From: Clostridia bacterium
GTDB taxonomy: Bacteria > Bacillota > Clostridia > Oscillospirales > CAG-272
Assembly (NCBI GenBank): GCA_017416885.1
Contig: JAFQAM010000165.1
Coordinates: 1-5,025, forward strand
Direction of reading: 5' to 3'
Length of the DNA stretch: 5,025 nucleotides
In this document: positions 4,817 to 5,025 of the stretch, piece after piece
How positions within the stretch are numbered: the stretch's first letter is position 1
Layout of the letters: every line of letters starts with the position of its first letter
Program-made: the position numbers and the translations under genes
Notes under the pieces: generated by a model
The model's input: only the letters and a program-made list of their open reading frames with translations
The model's database searches: none
What the model was told of the DNA's origin: nothing

Positions 4817-5025
4817 TCAATCCTTGTTTTTTCTTGCAATAATCTTTTCATCAATTTTTCTGAAAACAGAGAACAAAAGCGGATAAACGCAAACTGCAAA
4901 AAGTACAATAATCATATATCTGAACGCATTTGCAACATTATGCCCATTAAATATTAAATTAAGCACAGGCTTAACTCCCGCCTTGATTCCAAGCACCAAG
5001 CCAAGACCTAAAGCAACCTTAATAA
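4817..5025 (-). CDS. C-terminal part of a membrane protein, possibly PAP2-family, cut by window edge
   Basis: The reading frame is open from the right edge to TGA at 4817-4819, giving 69 visible residues; the start is outside the window. Two hydrophobic spans are visible: VALGLGLVLGIKAGVKPVL (from the third visible residue) and a later stretch, FRYMIIVLFAVCVYPLLFSVF. They are followed by a basic cytoplasmic tail (RKIDEKIIARKNKD). The span-loop-FRY-span ending reminds me of the C-termini of clostridial PAP2-superfamily membrane phosphatases, but the catalytic motifs (KxxxxxxRP, PSGH, SRxxxxxHxxxD) would lie upstream and cannot be seen, so this is a weak suggestion. A TTG at 4999 is only an internal codon. 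It is the first visible gene of a two-gene unit with the 104-residue protein. Confidence 0.7.
   Translation of the reverse strand, partial: IKVALGLGLVLGIKAGVKPVLNLIFNGHNVANAFRYMIIVLFAVCVYPLLFSVFRKIDEKIIARKNKD

Noticed and set aside
1..5025. CRISPR array, tRNA, rRNA or insertion sequence
   Set aside because: No regularly spaced repeats, cloverleaf-like segments, rRNA signatures, transposase gene or terminal inverted repeats with target duplications were seen.

Overview
The window is A+T-rich bacterial DNA with strong Shine-Dalgarno sites (AAGGAGG type), sigma-A-like promoters and some TTG starts. Its gene content (class II aldolase, cytidylate-kinase-like protein, variant acyl carrier protein, XerC/D-type recombinase) fits a low-G+C Firmicute, most likely a gut-type clostridium related to Ruminococcus/Oscillospiraceae. 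The taxonomic call is an inference from style and protein families, not from a marker gene.

Left part (1-1450): a class II fructose-bisphosphate aldolase gene runs off the left edge on the minus strand. Behind it on the same strand is a compact Sfp-type 4'-phosphopantetheinyl transferase gene with a TTG start. Each has its own recognisable promoter. A divergent intergenic region of 136 bp then separates the transferase from a plus-strand cytidylate-kinase-like gene.

Middle part (1451-3644): the kinase-like gene converges on a minus-strand acyl carrier protein gene, and a symmetric hairpin between them can stop transcription from both sides. The carrier gene has a perfect consensus promoter (TTGACA, 17 bp, TATAAT) and a leader of about 140 nt that holds a hairpin and two related operator-like repeats. 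Upstream, on the same strand, lies a complete tyrosine recombinase with the full R-K-H-R-H-Y catalytic set. An inverted repeat resembling a Xer core site sits just past its stop codon.

Right part (3672-5025): a divergent promoter region leads to a plus-strand gene for an unrecognised protein with about four membrane segments. It is followed by a C-rich, G-poor stretch and a strong intrinsic terminator. Beyond that, two tightly spaced minus-strand genes encode a small unrecognised soluble protein and the C-terminal end of a membrane protein that is cut by the right edge.

The clearest functional link is the transferase and the carrier protein about 1 kb away: the first makes the modification the second needs. 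The rest looks like ordinary chromosomal neighbourhood. I did not find a clear new multi-gene system. The best leads are the carrier gene's leader, the Xer-like inverted repeat beside the recombinase, and the unrecognised small genes on the right.
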